From NCBI GenBank assembly GCA_949287365.1, contig CASEGC010000089.1, forward strand, positions 1 to 47,561: a DNA stretch of 47,561 nt. Reading direction: 5' to 3'. This document shows positions 33,061 through 40,659 of this stretch, piece after piece (within the stretch, counting starts at the first letter, position 1; every line of letters starts with the position of its first letter). The translations under genes and the position numbers were made by a program. A model generated the notes under the pieces. It saw only the letters and a list, made by a program, of their open reading frames with translations, did not search any database and was not told the DNA's origin. Source of the DNA: an uncultured Parabacteroides sp. (GTDB taxonomy: Bacteria > Bacteroidota > Bacteroidia > Bacteroidales > Tannerellaceae).

Positions 33061-34124
33061 GAGTCTATTTCTATCATATGGTGGATGTGAAGTCCTATTA
33101 CGAAGGATGGAAAAAGAGTGCCGTGCCGGGACATCTGTTGTATGGCTTGACGCATCTTCATCGATATGGTGTTGAGTGTATCTATCATACGTTTCCTTTC
33201 AATCCCTATCTGCATAAGTGGAAACTGATGTTTTATAATCTGTGGAAGATTATATTCAGTGCCCAACGTTATGAAGCGGTATATGCGGTAACACATACGG
33301 GATTGGAACTTTTGATATTTCTAAGGGCTTTAGGCTTGTTCCGGAAACCAATCGTAATATGGCATCATACCGCCGTGATCGTGCCTAAGGGATTCATAAG
33401 GCGATTAGGCTCTTCTCTGTTTTATAAGGGAATAGATAAGATGTTCTTCTTTAGTGATAAATTGCTTCAAGATTCACTTAAAACGGGGAAAGTGAAAAAG
33501 GAAAACGCTTTTGTCGTTTGCTGGGGCGCGGATTTGGAGTTTTATGACCATTTGATCACGAAGAGAAAAACGGAAACTTGTTTTATTTCTACAGGCAGGG
33601 AGAACCGGGATTTTGTTACGCTTATCAAGGCGTTTAATAGTGTGGATGAGGAGTGCGATATTTATACCACTCGTTTTGGCGGTAGGGTGAATGATTATGA
33701 GGAGTGGATAAGAGCGGAGGTTGGCGGGTTGAAAAGTAACGTGCGTTTCCATATAGTGGACGCTACGCACTTGGAGATGGCGGAAAAGGTCAATAACGCT
33801 TTCGCTGTCTTGATTTGTTGCTTGAATTTTCCGTATACGGTAGGATTGACCTCCTTGGTGGAGGCATTGGCGTTAGGATTGCCGATAATCGCCACGGATA
33901 ATCCTACTTTCCCGTTCGATGTGGAGAATGAACAGGTTGGGAAAAAGGTGGCTTACGGGGATGTGGAAGGTTGGATTAACGCGGTAAGATACCTGAGCTA
34001 TCATTCGGAAGAGGCTAAAAGGTTAGGCGAAAATGGGCGGCGTTTGGCTGAAAATTCTTATAATGTGGAACGATGCGCCAAGGAAGTAGCTTCGGTTTTA
34101 TTGAGTGTTTGTCCGCTTAAATAA
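33057..34124 (+). CDS. Glycosyltransferase, GT4-like (divergent)
   Basis: A 355-residue protein with a GT-B layout. The N-terminal half (MRVYFYHMVDVKSYYEGWKKSAVPGHLLYGLTHLHRYGVE) is an acceptor-side Rossmann domain with a hydrophobic stretch (LELLIFLRALGLF) suited to membrane contact. The C-terminal half has ETCFISTGRENRDFVTLIKAF and YTVGLTSLVEALALGLPIIATDNP, a GT4-type donor site in which the first Glu of E-x7-E is not evident. The start overlaps the previous stop. Specificity is unknown. It belongs to the same coupled glycosyltransferase run. Confidence 0.78.
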   Translation: MRVYFYHMVDVKSYYEGWKKSAVPGHLLYGLTHLHRYGVECIYHTFPFNPYLHKWKLMFYNLWKIIFSAQRYEAVYAVTHTGLELLIFLRALGLFRKPIVIWHHTAVIVPKGFIRRLGSSLFYKGIDKMFFFSDKLLQDSLKTGKVKKENAFVVCWGADLEFYDHLITKRKTETCFISTGRENRDFVTLIKAFNSVDEECDIYTTRFGGRVNDYEEWIRAEVGGLKSNVRFHIVDATHLEMAEKVNNAFAVLICCLNFPYTVGLTSLVEALALGLPIIATDNPTFPFDVENEQVGKKVAYGDVEGWINAVRYLSYHSEEAKRLGENGRRLAENSYNVERCAKEVASVLLSVCPLK

Positions 34125-34130
34125 GTTATA

Positions 34131-35141
34131 ATGAGTATGATGGAAAGCAAAAAGAGAGTTTCGGTCGTGATGTGTACCTATAATGGGGCTAAGTATATCA
34201 GGGAACAGATGGATTCTATATTGAATCAGACATATCCTATCTATGAGTTCATTATACAGGACGACAATTCCACGGACGAGACATGGGAAATCCTTCAGGA
34301 ATATCAGGGAAAGTACGCATTTATTAAGGTGTTCCGGAATGAGGCGGGTAGAGGCGTGAATCCGAATTTCTATTCCGCGATGCGGCGGGCTACCGGCGAT
34401 TTTATTGCGATTTCGGATCAGGATGATATTTGGGAGCCTCGGAAAATAGAATGGCAAGTCGATACGATTGGTGATAATTGGTTATCCGCGGGTATGACAA
34501 GGCCATTCGCAGAGGAGTCGGAACCATCCGCTAAGGCCTATTTCGATAATCGAAAACCGAATATTTATTTAGAAAGGATGATTTATTCCGCTATGATAGC
34601 GGGACATACGATGATGTTGAAACGGGAATTCTTGGACAAACTGTTCGCTTTAAAGAATTGGATAGAGGATTATATGTATGATCATTTCATTTCAATCGTC
34701 GCGGGCGCATATGAGAAAATATCCTACGTGGATAAAGTATTGGTCAATCAACGCAAACATGTTGATTCTGCGACATATACCGCTCCATTGAATTATAAGC
34801 GAAGTATGGTGAATATATATCGTTCCGTGTATAGAACATATAAGCAATATCGTATTATTCGTTCGGATATGGAAAGTTATTTTAGACGAACTTATGATTT
34901 GTTGCGTTCAATTCCTGTGGATACAAAGTCCAAGGCTAACGCGATGAAACTCGCTTGGCATCAAAGCCGATCCGGGTTGTTGAGTAAGGCTCGTTTAATG
35001 CTTTTGTGCGTGAAATTGCGGAATAAAATATTTTATTCTAGTGAAAAGAATAAACTCTTTTCACTATCGCGAGCTATATATTTCCCGATATCGTGTAGCG
35101 ATTATTTTCGTTACTTTATGCCAAAAGTGGATGGTGCTTGA
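34131..35141 (+). CDS. Glycosyltransferase family 2
   Basis: A 336-residue GT-A protein. RVSVVMCTYNGAKYIREQMDSILNQTYPIYEFIIQDDNSTDETWEIL is the classical GT2 opening. FIAISDQDDIWEPRKIEWQV carries the metal-binding site. YMYDHFISIVAGAYEKISYVDKVLVNQRKH follows, resembling alpha-L-Rha transferases of O-antigen loci. It ends the first run of glycosyltransferases; the next 470 bp hold only repeats. The start ATG is 6 bp after the previous stop; a second ATG at 34137 or 34140 is possible. Confidence 0.88.
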   Translation: MSMMESKKRVSVVMCTYNGAKYIREQMDSILNQTYPIYEFIIQDDNSTDETWEILQEYQGKYAFIKVFRNEAGRGVNPNFYSAMRRATGDFIAISDQDDIWEPRKIEWQVDTIGDNWLSAGMTRPFAEESEPSAKAYFDNRKPNIYLERMIYSAMIAGHTMMLKREFLDKLFALKNWIEDYMYDHFISIVAGAYEKISYVDKVLVNQRKHVDSATYTAPLNYKRSMVNIYRSVYRTYKQYRIIRSDMESYFRRTYDLLRSIPVDTKSKANAMKLAWHQSRSGLLSKARLMLLCVKLRNKIFYSSEKNKLFSLSRAIYFPISCSDYFRYFMPKVDGA

Positions 35142-35165
35142 ATGGATTTCCTGTCATCCAATTGT

Positions 35166-35253
35166 GGATATTCACGTAGGTAAACGCTAATATCCGCGAT
35201 GTGAAGGCTGAAAGCCTGCGTATGCCAACGCCGATATTCGCGAGGGGGCGACA
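35166..35253. repeat. Four 22-bp phased cores
   Basis: The cores ATATTCACG (35168), ATATCCGCG (35190), AAGCCTGCG (35212) and ATATTCGCG (35234) lie exactly 22 bp apart. GGATATTCACGT at the first is identical to a segment of the array upstream of aroA (24901-24912), linking the two arrays. Confidence 0.55.
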
Positions 35254-35296
35254 CGAGCTTTCGTGAACTTGCATTCTTGCTTCTTTTCTATCTCTC

Positions 35297-35337
35297 TACA
35301 CACGCACACGCGTATGCGCGCGTAAGCGTATATGTGT
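35297..35337. other. Alternating pyrimidine-purine tract (Z-DNA-prone)
   Basis: Bases 35297-35324 alternate strictly (28 nt, rich in CG, CA and TA steps). After one break, 35326-35337 alternate again. A second tract, ATGTGCGTACGCGCGCG, lies at 35522-35538. Confidence 0.6.
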
Positions 35338-35397
35338 CATAGGGTGGCTCAAACTATCTGATGTCAAAAACAACTTGAAAGCAGGACGTGTCGAGCC

Positions 35398-35430
35398 TGA
35401 AAAGCTCCCCTAAGACAGGGGAGCTTTTCA
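35398..35430. terminator. Perfect hairpin, possible terminator
   Basis: A perfect 14-bp inverted repeat (TGAAAAGCTCCCCT, 35398-35411, with 35417-35430) has a 5-nt loop. No T-run follows on either strand beyond the TTTTCA of the stem, so it may end transcription of the first glycosyltransferase run only weakly. Confidence 0.6.
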
Positions 35431-35439
35431 GAGGATAGC

Positions 35440-35527
35440 GGATATACTTGTCCCGTTTTGACTTCTTCTTTTCATAGAGGAGTGGATATATTTGTTCCAT
35501 TTTTGGCTTTTCCATAATATAATGTGC
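35440..35527. repeat. 44-bp tandem duplication (2 x 22 bp)
   Basis: Copies at 35440-35483 and 35484-35527 begin GGATATACTTGTCCCGTTTT and GGATATATTTGTTCCATTTT; the second halves match with a small shift (CTTTTCATA, CTTTTCCATA). The 44-bp period is twice the 22-bp phase of the other arrays. Confidence 0.65.
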
Positions 35528-35560
35528 GTACGCGCGCGAGGAGAGCGTATAAGAACGCAA

Positions 35561-35591
35561 GTTGAAAGTTTGATTTTTTTCCTTATCTTCG
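35561..35591 (+). promoter_or_regulatory. Promoter of the toxin-antitoxin remnant
   Basis: GTTG (35561-35564), a 19-bp spacer and TATCTTCG (35584-35591) resemble the -33/-7 boxes with one mismatch in each. The antitoxin-like gene starts 20 bp downstream, and the promoter may also serve the second glycosyltransferase run. Confidence 0.45.
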
Positions 35592-35611
35592 CAAAATAAA
35601 TTTGTAGTATT

Positions 35612-35803
35612 ATGGCATTAGCGATAGCATCCGTACCTGTGTTGACAGGTGAAGTGGCTGAGAAGTTTGAATCTCAGGCGAACAAGATTTATGAAGAATA
35701 CCTAAAACGAACATTGGATAAGAAAAACAAAAATGTTCATTATGAACAAGGGGTTCAGTTTGTGAAAGATATATTAGCGAAATCTAAGCGAGAAGAGGTA
35801 TGA
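35612..35803 (+). CDS. Small antitoxin-like protein paired with a GNAT remnant
   Basis: A 63-residue, soluble, mostly helical protein (MALAIASVPVLTGEVAEKFESQANKIYEEYL, then a basic stretch and FVKDILAKSKREEV). It overlaps the start of a GNAT-type frame by 4 bp, the arrangement seen when short proteins precede GNAT-family acetyltransferases in Bacteroidetes. I infer an antitoxin or partner role from this pairing alone; no DNA-binding fold is proven. The N-terminal SVPVLTGEVAEKF pattern is one I associate with such partners. It has its own candidate promoter and is intact even though the partner is decayed. Confidence 0.55.
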   Translation: MALAIASVPVLTGEVAEKFESQANKIYEEYLKRTLDKKNKNVHYEQGVQFVKDILAKSKREEV

Positions 35804-36018
35804 GTTATCTATTAGAGCATTGTACTCTCTATGAAATAACGGAACCAACTGATTTGGGAGGTTTCGAGTGTGGAGACCAAGACCTTGATGATTTTTTTTC
35901 TAATTTGATTTACTTTCTATCATTTCTTAATGAAACGAAACGGATGTGTCGTTCTTTGTGTTGCGAATATATGAACATTTTTATGGCGTGGACGGATAAA
36001 TGGGGTATTAGCGAATGA
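35800..36018 (+). pseudogene. Truncated GNAT acetyltransferase (toxin-type) remnant
   Basis: The first 30 residues (MSYLLEHCTLYEITEPTDLGGFECGDQDLDDFF) match the start of GNAT proteins that carry the FxCGxxDLDxFF motif. After that, the sequence (NLIYFLSFLNETKRMCRSLCCEYMNIF) shows no acetyl-CoA site (Q/RxxGxG/A). The frame ends at 72 residues, whereas such proteins are usually about 150-180. The core and C terminus have been lost, probably by deletion. Its stop overlaps the ATG of the next glycosyltransferase (ATGA), so the remnant may now serve as a leader reading frame. Confidence 0.65.
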
Positions 36019-37271
36019 AGGTAGTCCTGTTAAATACATCGGAGCTTACGGGGGGAGCGGCGGTCGCGGCGAACCGGTTGATGAAGGCGTTACGAAAATC
36101 CGGCGTGGAGGCCTCCATGCTGGTGAGAGACCGGAAGACGGATGACCCTCACGTTGTCTCCATCGATGATAGCCGCATGAAAAGGCGGTTGAATTTTCTG
36201 CGGTTCGTATGGGAGCGGCTGGTTATTCTCATCTGTAATCTCTTTTCGAGAAAGAATCTTTTTCAGGTCTCGATAGCGAACACGGGAACGGATTTGTCCA
36301 AGCATCCGTTGGTTCAGGAGGCGGACGTGATTCATTTGCATTGGATTAATCAAGGCTTCTTGTCTCTTGCCGATATTAGGAAATTGATAAACACGGGAAA
36401 ACCGATAGTCTGGACCCTGCACGACATGTGGCCCGCCACGGCGATTTGTCATTATCCGGGGGAATGTGATAAATTCGCGTCTAAATGTTTTCGGTGTCCG
36501 ATGATGAGGCGAAATCCATTATTCGATTTAGCGTATTATCTATTTAACCGGAAAGGTGGAATAGGATTATCGAGAGTGACATTCGTAGGTTGTAGCCGTT
36601 GGATTATGAAGGAAGCGAGAAAAGGAGTCTGGTTGAAATCCGCTTGTTTTGCTTCTATCCCGAATCCGATAGATACCACGGTCTTTAACCCGAAAGATAA
36701 GCGGGAGGCTCGGCTCCGTTTCGGTTTACCGGAAGACAAGATTTTGCTTCTTTTCGCCGCCGCTAAATTGTCGGATATCCGTAAAGGAGTCTCTTTTTTC
36801 ATCGAGGCTTGTGGCTCGTTGAGGGAATGGTCCGCGGGTCGAATCGAAATTGTCTTGATGGGAAACTGTCCGGAAGAGGTTTCAAGCCAATTCCCTTTCA
36901 AGGCGTATACTTTAGGGTACTTGTCAAAGCCGGATTCGGTGGCGTGCGCTTATTCTTGCGCGGATATGTTTGTTATTCCGTCATTGGAGGATAATTTGCC
37001 GAATACGATTATGGAAGCGATGGCGTGCGGTACGCCTTGCGTGGGTTTCGATACGGGAGGCATTCCTGAGATGATAGACCATCAGGTGAACGGATATGTC
37101 GCCAAGCGCGGGGATTCCGCCGACTTGGCCCGTGGCATCCAATGGGTGATAGAAAATCGGGAGGAGAAGCGGTTGAGTGAGGCTTGCGTCCGCGAGGTAC
37201 ATGAGCGTTATCGGGAGTCGGTCGTGGCGGAACAATATATTCGTTTGTATCGACGTTTAATGAAATCGTAA
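36015..37271 (+). CDS. Glycosyltransferase, GT4 family
   Basis: A 418-residue GT-B enzyme. MKVVLLNTSELTGGAAVAANRLMKALRKSGVEASMLV is the glycine-rich N-terminal loop that binds the donor phosphates. VIHLHWINQGFLSL and IVWTLHDMWPATAICHY are common in WcaL/WcaI-like enzymes. MFVIPSLEDNLPNTIMEAMACGTPCVGFDTGGIPEMI carries the E-x7-E donor site. A Cys cluster (CHYPGECDKFASKCFRCPMMRR) in the middle could bind a metal; it is seen in some members of this group. Base composition is higher in GC than the first transferase run. Translation is probably coupled to the GNAT remnant. Confidence 0.9.
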   Translation: MKVVLLNTSELTGGAAVAANRLMKALRKSGVEASMLVRDRKTDDPHVVSIDDSRMKRRLNFLRFVWERLVILICNLFSRKNLFQVSIANTGTDLSKHPLVQEADVIHLHWINQGFLSLADIRKLINTGKPIVWTLHDMWPATAICHYPGECDKFASKCFRCPMMRRNPLFDLAYYLFNRKGGIGLSRVTFVGCSRWIMKEARKGVWLKSACFASIPNPIDTTVFNPKDKREARLRFGLPEDKILLLFAAAKLSDIRKGVSFFIEACGSLREWSAGRIEIVLMGNCPEEVSSQFPFKAYTLGYLSKPDSVACAYSCADMFVIPSLEDNLPNTIMEAMACGTPCVGFDTGGIPEMIDHQVNGYVAKRGDSADLARGIQWVIENREEKRLSEACVREVHERYRESVVAEQYIRLYRRLMKS

Positions 37272-37280
37272 AGGAAACGT

Positions 37281-38042
37281 ATGGAAAAGCAACCTGTATT
37301 TTCGATTATAACGGTCACTTATAACGCGGAACGCTGGCTGGAGCGTACGATATTGAGCGTGCTCAGCCAGTCGTATCCGAATATCGAGTATATCGTGATA
37401 GATGGCGCTTCGACGGATAAGACGGTGGAGATTATCCGCCAATACGCGTCCGGCATCGTCTCGTGGGTGAGCGAGCCGGACAATGGCTTGTACGACGCCA
37501 TGAACAAGGGGTTGAGCCGGGCGACAGGCGATTACGTGTGGTTCCTGAACGCCGGCGATACGCTTTTTACGGCGGATACCGTACAAAGGATTGTGAATTT
37601 CTTGAAAAAGAAAGTATATTTGCCGGACGTGATTTATGGAGAGACACGGATAGTGGATGCGGAAGGACGCTCGTTGGGTATGCGCCGTTTGAAAGCGCCC
37701 CGGCGATTGACATGGAAAAGTTTCCGGATGGGGATGTTGGTTTGCCATCAATCGTTCGTGGCCAAACGGGAGATAACGCCATCCTATAACACGGAATATC
37801 GCTGGTCGGCGGATTATGATTGGTGCGTCCGGTGCCTGAAGCGGGCGGAGCGTGTGTATAACACCCGGATGGTCCTGTCCAACTATTTGGAGGATGGATT
37901 GAGTGTAGCGAACCGGAAAGCCTCCTTGAAGGAGCGGTATCGCATCATGTGCGTGTATTACGGGAGCGTGTCTACCGCTTTGTTACACGTTTGGTTCGCT
38001 ATCCGGTTCTATTTCGCCAAATGGTTTAAAGGTAGAGTATAA
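37281..38042 (+). CDS. Glycosyltransferase family 2 (WcaA-like)
   Basis: A 253-residue GT-A protein: FSIITVTYNAERWLERTILSVLSQSYPNIEYIVIDGASTDKTVEII, then GLYDAMNKGLSRATGDYVWFLNAGDTLF with the metal-binding site, and SADYDWCVRCLKRAERVYN in the acceptor region. It lies 9 bp after the GT4 gene and 21 bp before the YfhO-like gene. It should add one sugar to the surface polysaccharide; donor unknown. Confidence 0.9.
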   Translation: MEKQPVFSIITVTYNAERWLERTILSVLSQSYPNIEYIVIDGASTDKTVEIIRQYASGIVSWVSEPDNGLYDAMNKGLSRATGDYVWFLNAGDTLFTADTVQRIVNFLKKKVYLPDVIYGETRIVDAEGRSLGMRRLKAPRRLTWKSFRMGMLVCHQSFVAKREITPSYNTEYRWSADYDWCVRCLKRAERVYNTRMVLSNYLEDGLSVANRKASLKERYRIMCVYYGSVSTALLHVWFAIRFYFAKWFKGRV

Positions 38043-38063
38043 ATAACATAATAAATAGATTCT

Positions 38064-40565
38064 ATGCGTAGTATGATAAGTAAATGGGGCAAGCATATCG
38101 TGGCGATAGTCGTGTTCCTGTTGCTGACGGTGGTTTATTTCGCTCCCGCCGTATTCGAGGGGAAGGTGGTCCGGCAAGGCGATACTGAAAAAGCGACCGG
38201 TATGGGAAACAGCCAAATGGAGCAATACGAGAAGACCGCCCAACCGGGTGAGTTCAGCGTATGGTCGGACGCTATGTTCGGCGGTATGCCTTACGTGTCG
38301 GGTTACGGGAATCCCGCGCCGCGATTGCCCGGTTATTTGTGGTTGGAGCAACCGTTAAAGGCGTTAGGATATATGGACGCGGGTATGGTCTTTACCGGCT
38401 TGATTTGTTTTTACATCTTGATGTGCGTGATGGGCATGAGCGCTTGGTTGGCGATTATCGGTTCCATCGCTTTCGCCTTGGCGTCGTATAATTTGATTAT
38501 CATAGAAGCGGGCCATATCACGAAAGCCTACGTGATAGCCTATATGCCGTTGACCTTGGCGGGTATGGCGTTGCTTTTCAAGCGGAAATATCTGTGGGGA
38601 ACGGTCTTGTTCTTGTTGGGTGTCGCTTATTCCATCGCGAACACGCATTTGCAGATTACCTATTACCTGATGTTGCTTTGCGTGTTCGTCTATTTAGGTT
38701 ATTTGTTCGGGAAGATAAAGGAGAAAGCTTATAAGGAACTGGGTAAGGTGACCGTTATCATGGCCGGTTGCGTGGTTCTCGCCGTTTTGCCGAACGCCCA
38801 GAACATGTATGCGCAATGGGACTTGGGGCAGCATTCCATCCGCGGGGCTACGGAACTGACTACCACGACTCCGGCGGGCGAGAAAATCTCTTCCGGTTTG
38901 GATAAGGATTACGCTTTCGCATGGAGTTATGGCAAAGGCGAGTTACTTACCTTGTTGGTGCCGAACGCGTACGGAGGCGGTTCCGGTGGTATGCTGGGAC
39001 CGGACTCTGAGTTGTATCAGGCGTTGAGGGCGAAAGGCGCTCAAGTGGGAAAAGATATACAGGCTCCTACCTATTGGGGCGAGAAATCGTTTACCTCCGG
39101 ACCGGTCTATTTCGGGGCGGTGGTCTGCTTCCTTTTCGTGCTGGGGATGTTCGTGGTGCGCGACCCGATGAAATGGTGGTTATTCGCCGGAGCCGTGTTC
39201 CTGACCTTGTTGGCGTTGGGACGCAATCTCGACTGGTTCAACGACTGGATGTTCCATTATCTGCCTTTGTACAATAAGTTCCGTACCGTGGAGATGGCTT
39301 TGGTGATACCCGGTCTGGTGTGCCCGATTATCGCTATTTGGGGATTGAAGGAGATTTTCGATGGTTCCGTGGAGGATAAGCGGCTGAAGCGCGGTTTGAT
39401 AGCCGCGTTGGGAATCACGGGGGGGCTTTGTCTGATATTATGGTTGATGCCGAGCGCGTTGTTGGATTTCCGCTCCTCGTTTGACGCGCAATATCAATTG
39501 CCGGACTGGTACTACAATGCGTTGCTGATGGACCGTGCCTCCTTAGCGTCGGCCGACGCTTTGCGTTCGTTGGCGTTTATCTTGTTGGGAGCGGTGCTGC
39601 TGTGGTGGTATTATACGTCGAAAGCGCGTCCGAAGGTCGTGAAGTGGGTTTGCGCGGGATTGTTCGTCTTGACGTTGGTAGACCTTTGGAGCGTGGACAA
39701 ACGATATTTGAATGATGATAATTTCGTCCGGCAGAAGCCGAATGAGGTTTACAAGGAGAGTGTCGCCGACAAGGCTATCTTGGAGGATAAGGACCTCTCT
39801 TACCGTGTGCTGAACCTGAACAGTCCTTTCGTGGAGACGAACACCTCCTATTTTCACCATTCCATCGGAGGTTATCACGCCGCGAAGTTGAGGCGTTATC
39901 AAGAGTTGATAGACCATCGCTTACAGGGGGAGATAGAGTCGATTATAAGCGCGTTGCGTGGGGCCAAGACCGCGGACGACTTGATGAAGGCCTTCGCCGC
40001 CTGCCCCTCCTTGAATATGTTGAACACCCGCTACATCATTTACAACCCCGAGCAGCCGCCTTTGCGTAATCCGTTCGCGTTCGGTAACGCGTGGTTCGTG
40101 GATAAGGTGGATATCGTGGAGAACGCGGATGCGGAGATAGCCGCCTTGAACAGGCTCAACCCGCTCACGGAGGCCGTGGTGGACAAGCGTTTCGCCGACG
40201 CGTTGAAAGGCTTCGAGCCGAGGCCGGATTCTACCGCTACTATCACGTTGGACAGTTATCGCCCGAATCGATTGGTTTATACGTCGAAAACGAAGACGGA
40301 CCAGTTGGCGGTATTCTCCGAGATTTACTATCAGCCGGGTTGGAAGGCCACGGTCGACGGGAAGCCCGCGGAGCATTTCCGGGCGGACTGGACGCTACGC
40401 GCCATGGTCATTCCCGCCGGTGAGCATCAAATCGTTTTCGAGTTCAGGCCTCAAGGCTATGTCACGGCGGCTTACGTCACCTCATATAGTTCCTTGCTGA
40501 TACTCTTGCTCTTGTTGGGTGCCGCGGGATATTCTTTTTGGCGGGCAGGGCAGGAAAAGAAATAA
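38064..40565 (+). CDS. YfhO-like multi-pass membrane protein (putative GT-C type transferase)
   Basis: An 833-residue inner-membrane protein with about 12 membrane helices and a large periplasmic segment near the C terminus (about 560-800). The N-terminal motif VRQGDTEKATGMGNSQMEQY in the first periplasmic loop carries conserved acidic residues like those of GT-C enzymes. WSDAMFGGMPYVSGYGNP follows. Bacillus YfhO is linked to glycosylation of teichoic acid; Bacteroidetes relatives are widespread and mostly uncharacterised. Its place at the end of the polysaccharide locus supports a role in adding a side sugar on the periplasmic face. A strong bidirectional terminator follows. Confidence 0.85.
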   Translation: MRSMISKWGKHIVAIVVFLLLTVVYFAPAVFEGKVVRQGDTEKATGMGNSQMEQYEKTAQPGEFSVWSDAMFGGMPYVSGYGNPAPRLPGYLWLEQPLKALGYMDAGMVFTGLICFYILMCVMGMSAWLAIIGSIAFALASYNLIIIEAGHITKAYVIAYMPLTLAGMALLFKRKYLWGTVLFLLGVAYSIANTHLQITYYLMLLCVFVYLGYLFGKIKEKAYKELGKVTVIMAGCVVLAVLPNAQNMYAQWDLGQHSIRGATELTTTTPAGEKISSGLDKDYAFAWSYGKGELLTLLVPNAYGGGSGGMLGPDSELYQALRAKGAQVGKDIQAPTYWGEKSFTSGPVYFGAVVCFLFVLGMFVVRDPMKWWLFAGAVFLTLLALGRNLDWFNDWMFHYLPLYNKFRTVEMALVIPGLVCPIIAIWGLKEIFDGSVEDKRLKRGLIAALGITGGLCLILWLMPSALLDFRSSFDAQYQLPDWYYNALLMDRASLASADALRSLAFILLGAVLLWWYYTSKARPKVVKWVCAGLFVLTLVDLWSVDKRYLNDDNFVRQKPNEVYKESVADKAILEDKDLSYRVLNLNSPFVETNTSYFHHSIGGYHAAKLRRYQELIDHRLQGEIESIISALRGAKTADDLMKAFAACPSLNMLNTRYIIYNPEQPPLRNPFAFGNAWFVDKVDIVENADAEIAALNRLNPLTEAVVDKRFADALKGFEPRPDSTATITLDSYRPNRLVYTSKTKTDQLAVFSEIYYQPGWKATVDGKPAEHFRADWTLRAMVIPAGEHQIVFEFRPQGYVTAAYVTSYSSLLILLLLLGAAGYSFWRAGQEKK

Positions 40566-40598
40566 GGGGAATGGCGAATAGTGTAAATTATCAATAGG

Positions 40599-40639
40599 AA
40601 GCGGGGCGTGTCAATACATGATTTTGACACGCCCCGCTT
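40599..40639. terminator. Bidirectional intrinsic terminator
   Basis: A perfect 16-bp GC-rich inverted repeat (40599-40614 with 40624-40639, core GCGGGGCGTGTCA) has a 9-nt loop and is followed by TTTATTAT on the plus strand. It lies between the converging YfhO-like gene and ahcY. Confidence 0.9.
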
Positions 40640-40659
40640 TATTATAAGCGCCGATTGAT

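Larger units (their letters stand above)
35142..35611. other. Repeat-rich non-coding gap inside the polysaccharide locus
   Basis: This 470-bp segment holds 22-bp phased cores (35166-35253), two alternating purine-pyrimidine tracts, a perfect hairpin (35398-35430), a 44-bp tandem duplication (35440-35527) and a promoter for the toxin-antitoxin remnant. A 68-codon minus-strand frame here simply decodes the hairpin and the duplication. Confidence 0.65.

Noticed and set aside
35354-35560. 68-codon minus-strand frame in the repeat-rich gap
   Set aside because: It is made entirely of the hairpin and the 44-bp duplication; the repeated peptide (YIRYPL, QIYPLL) follows from the DNA repeat.
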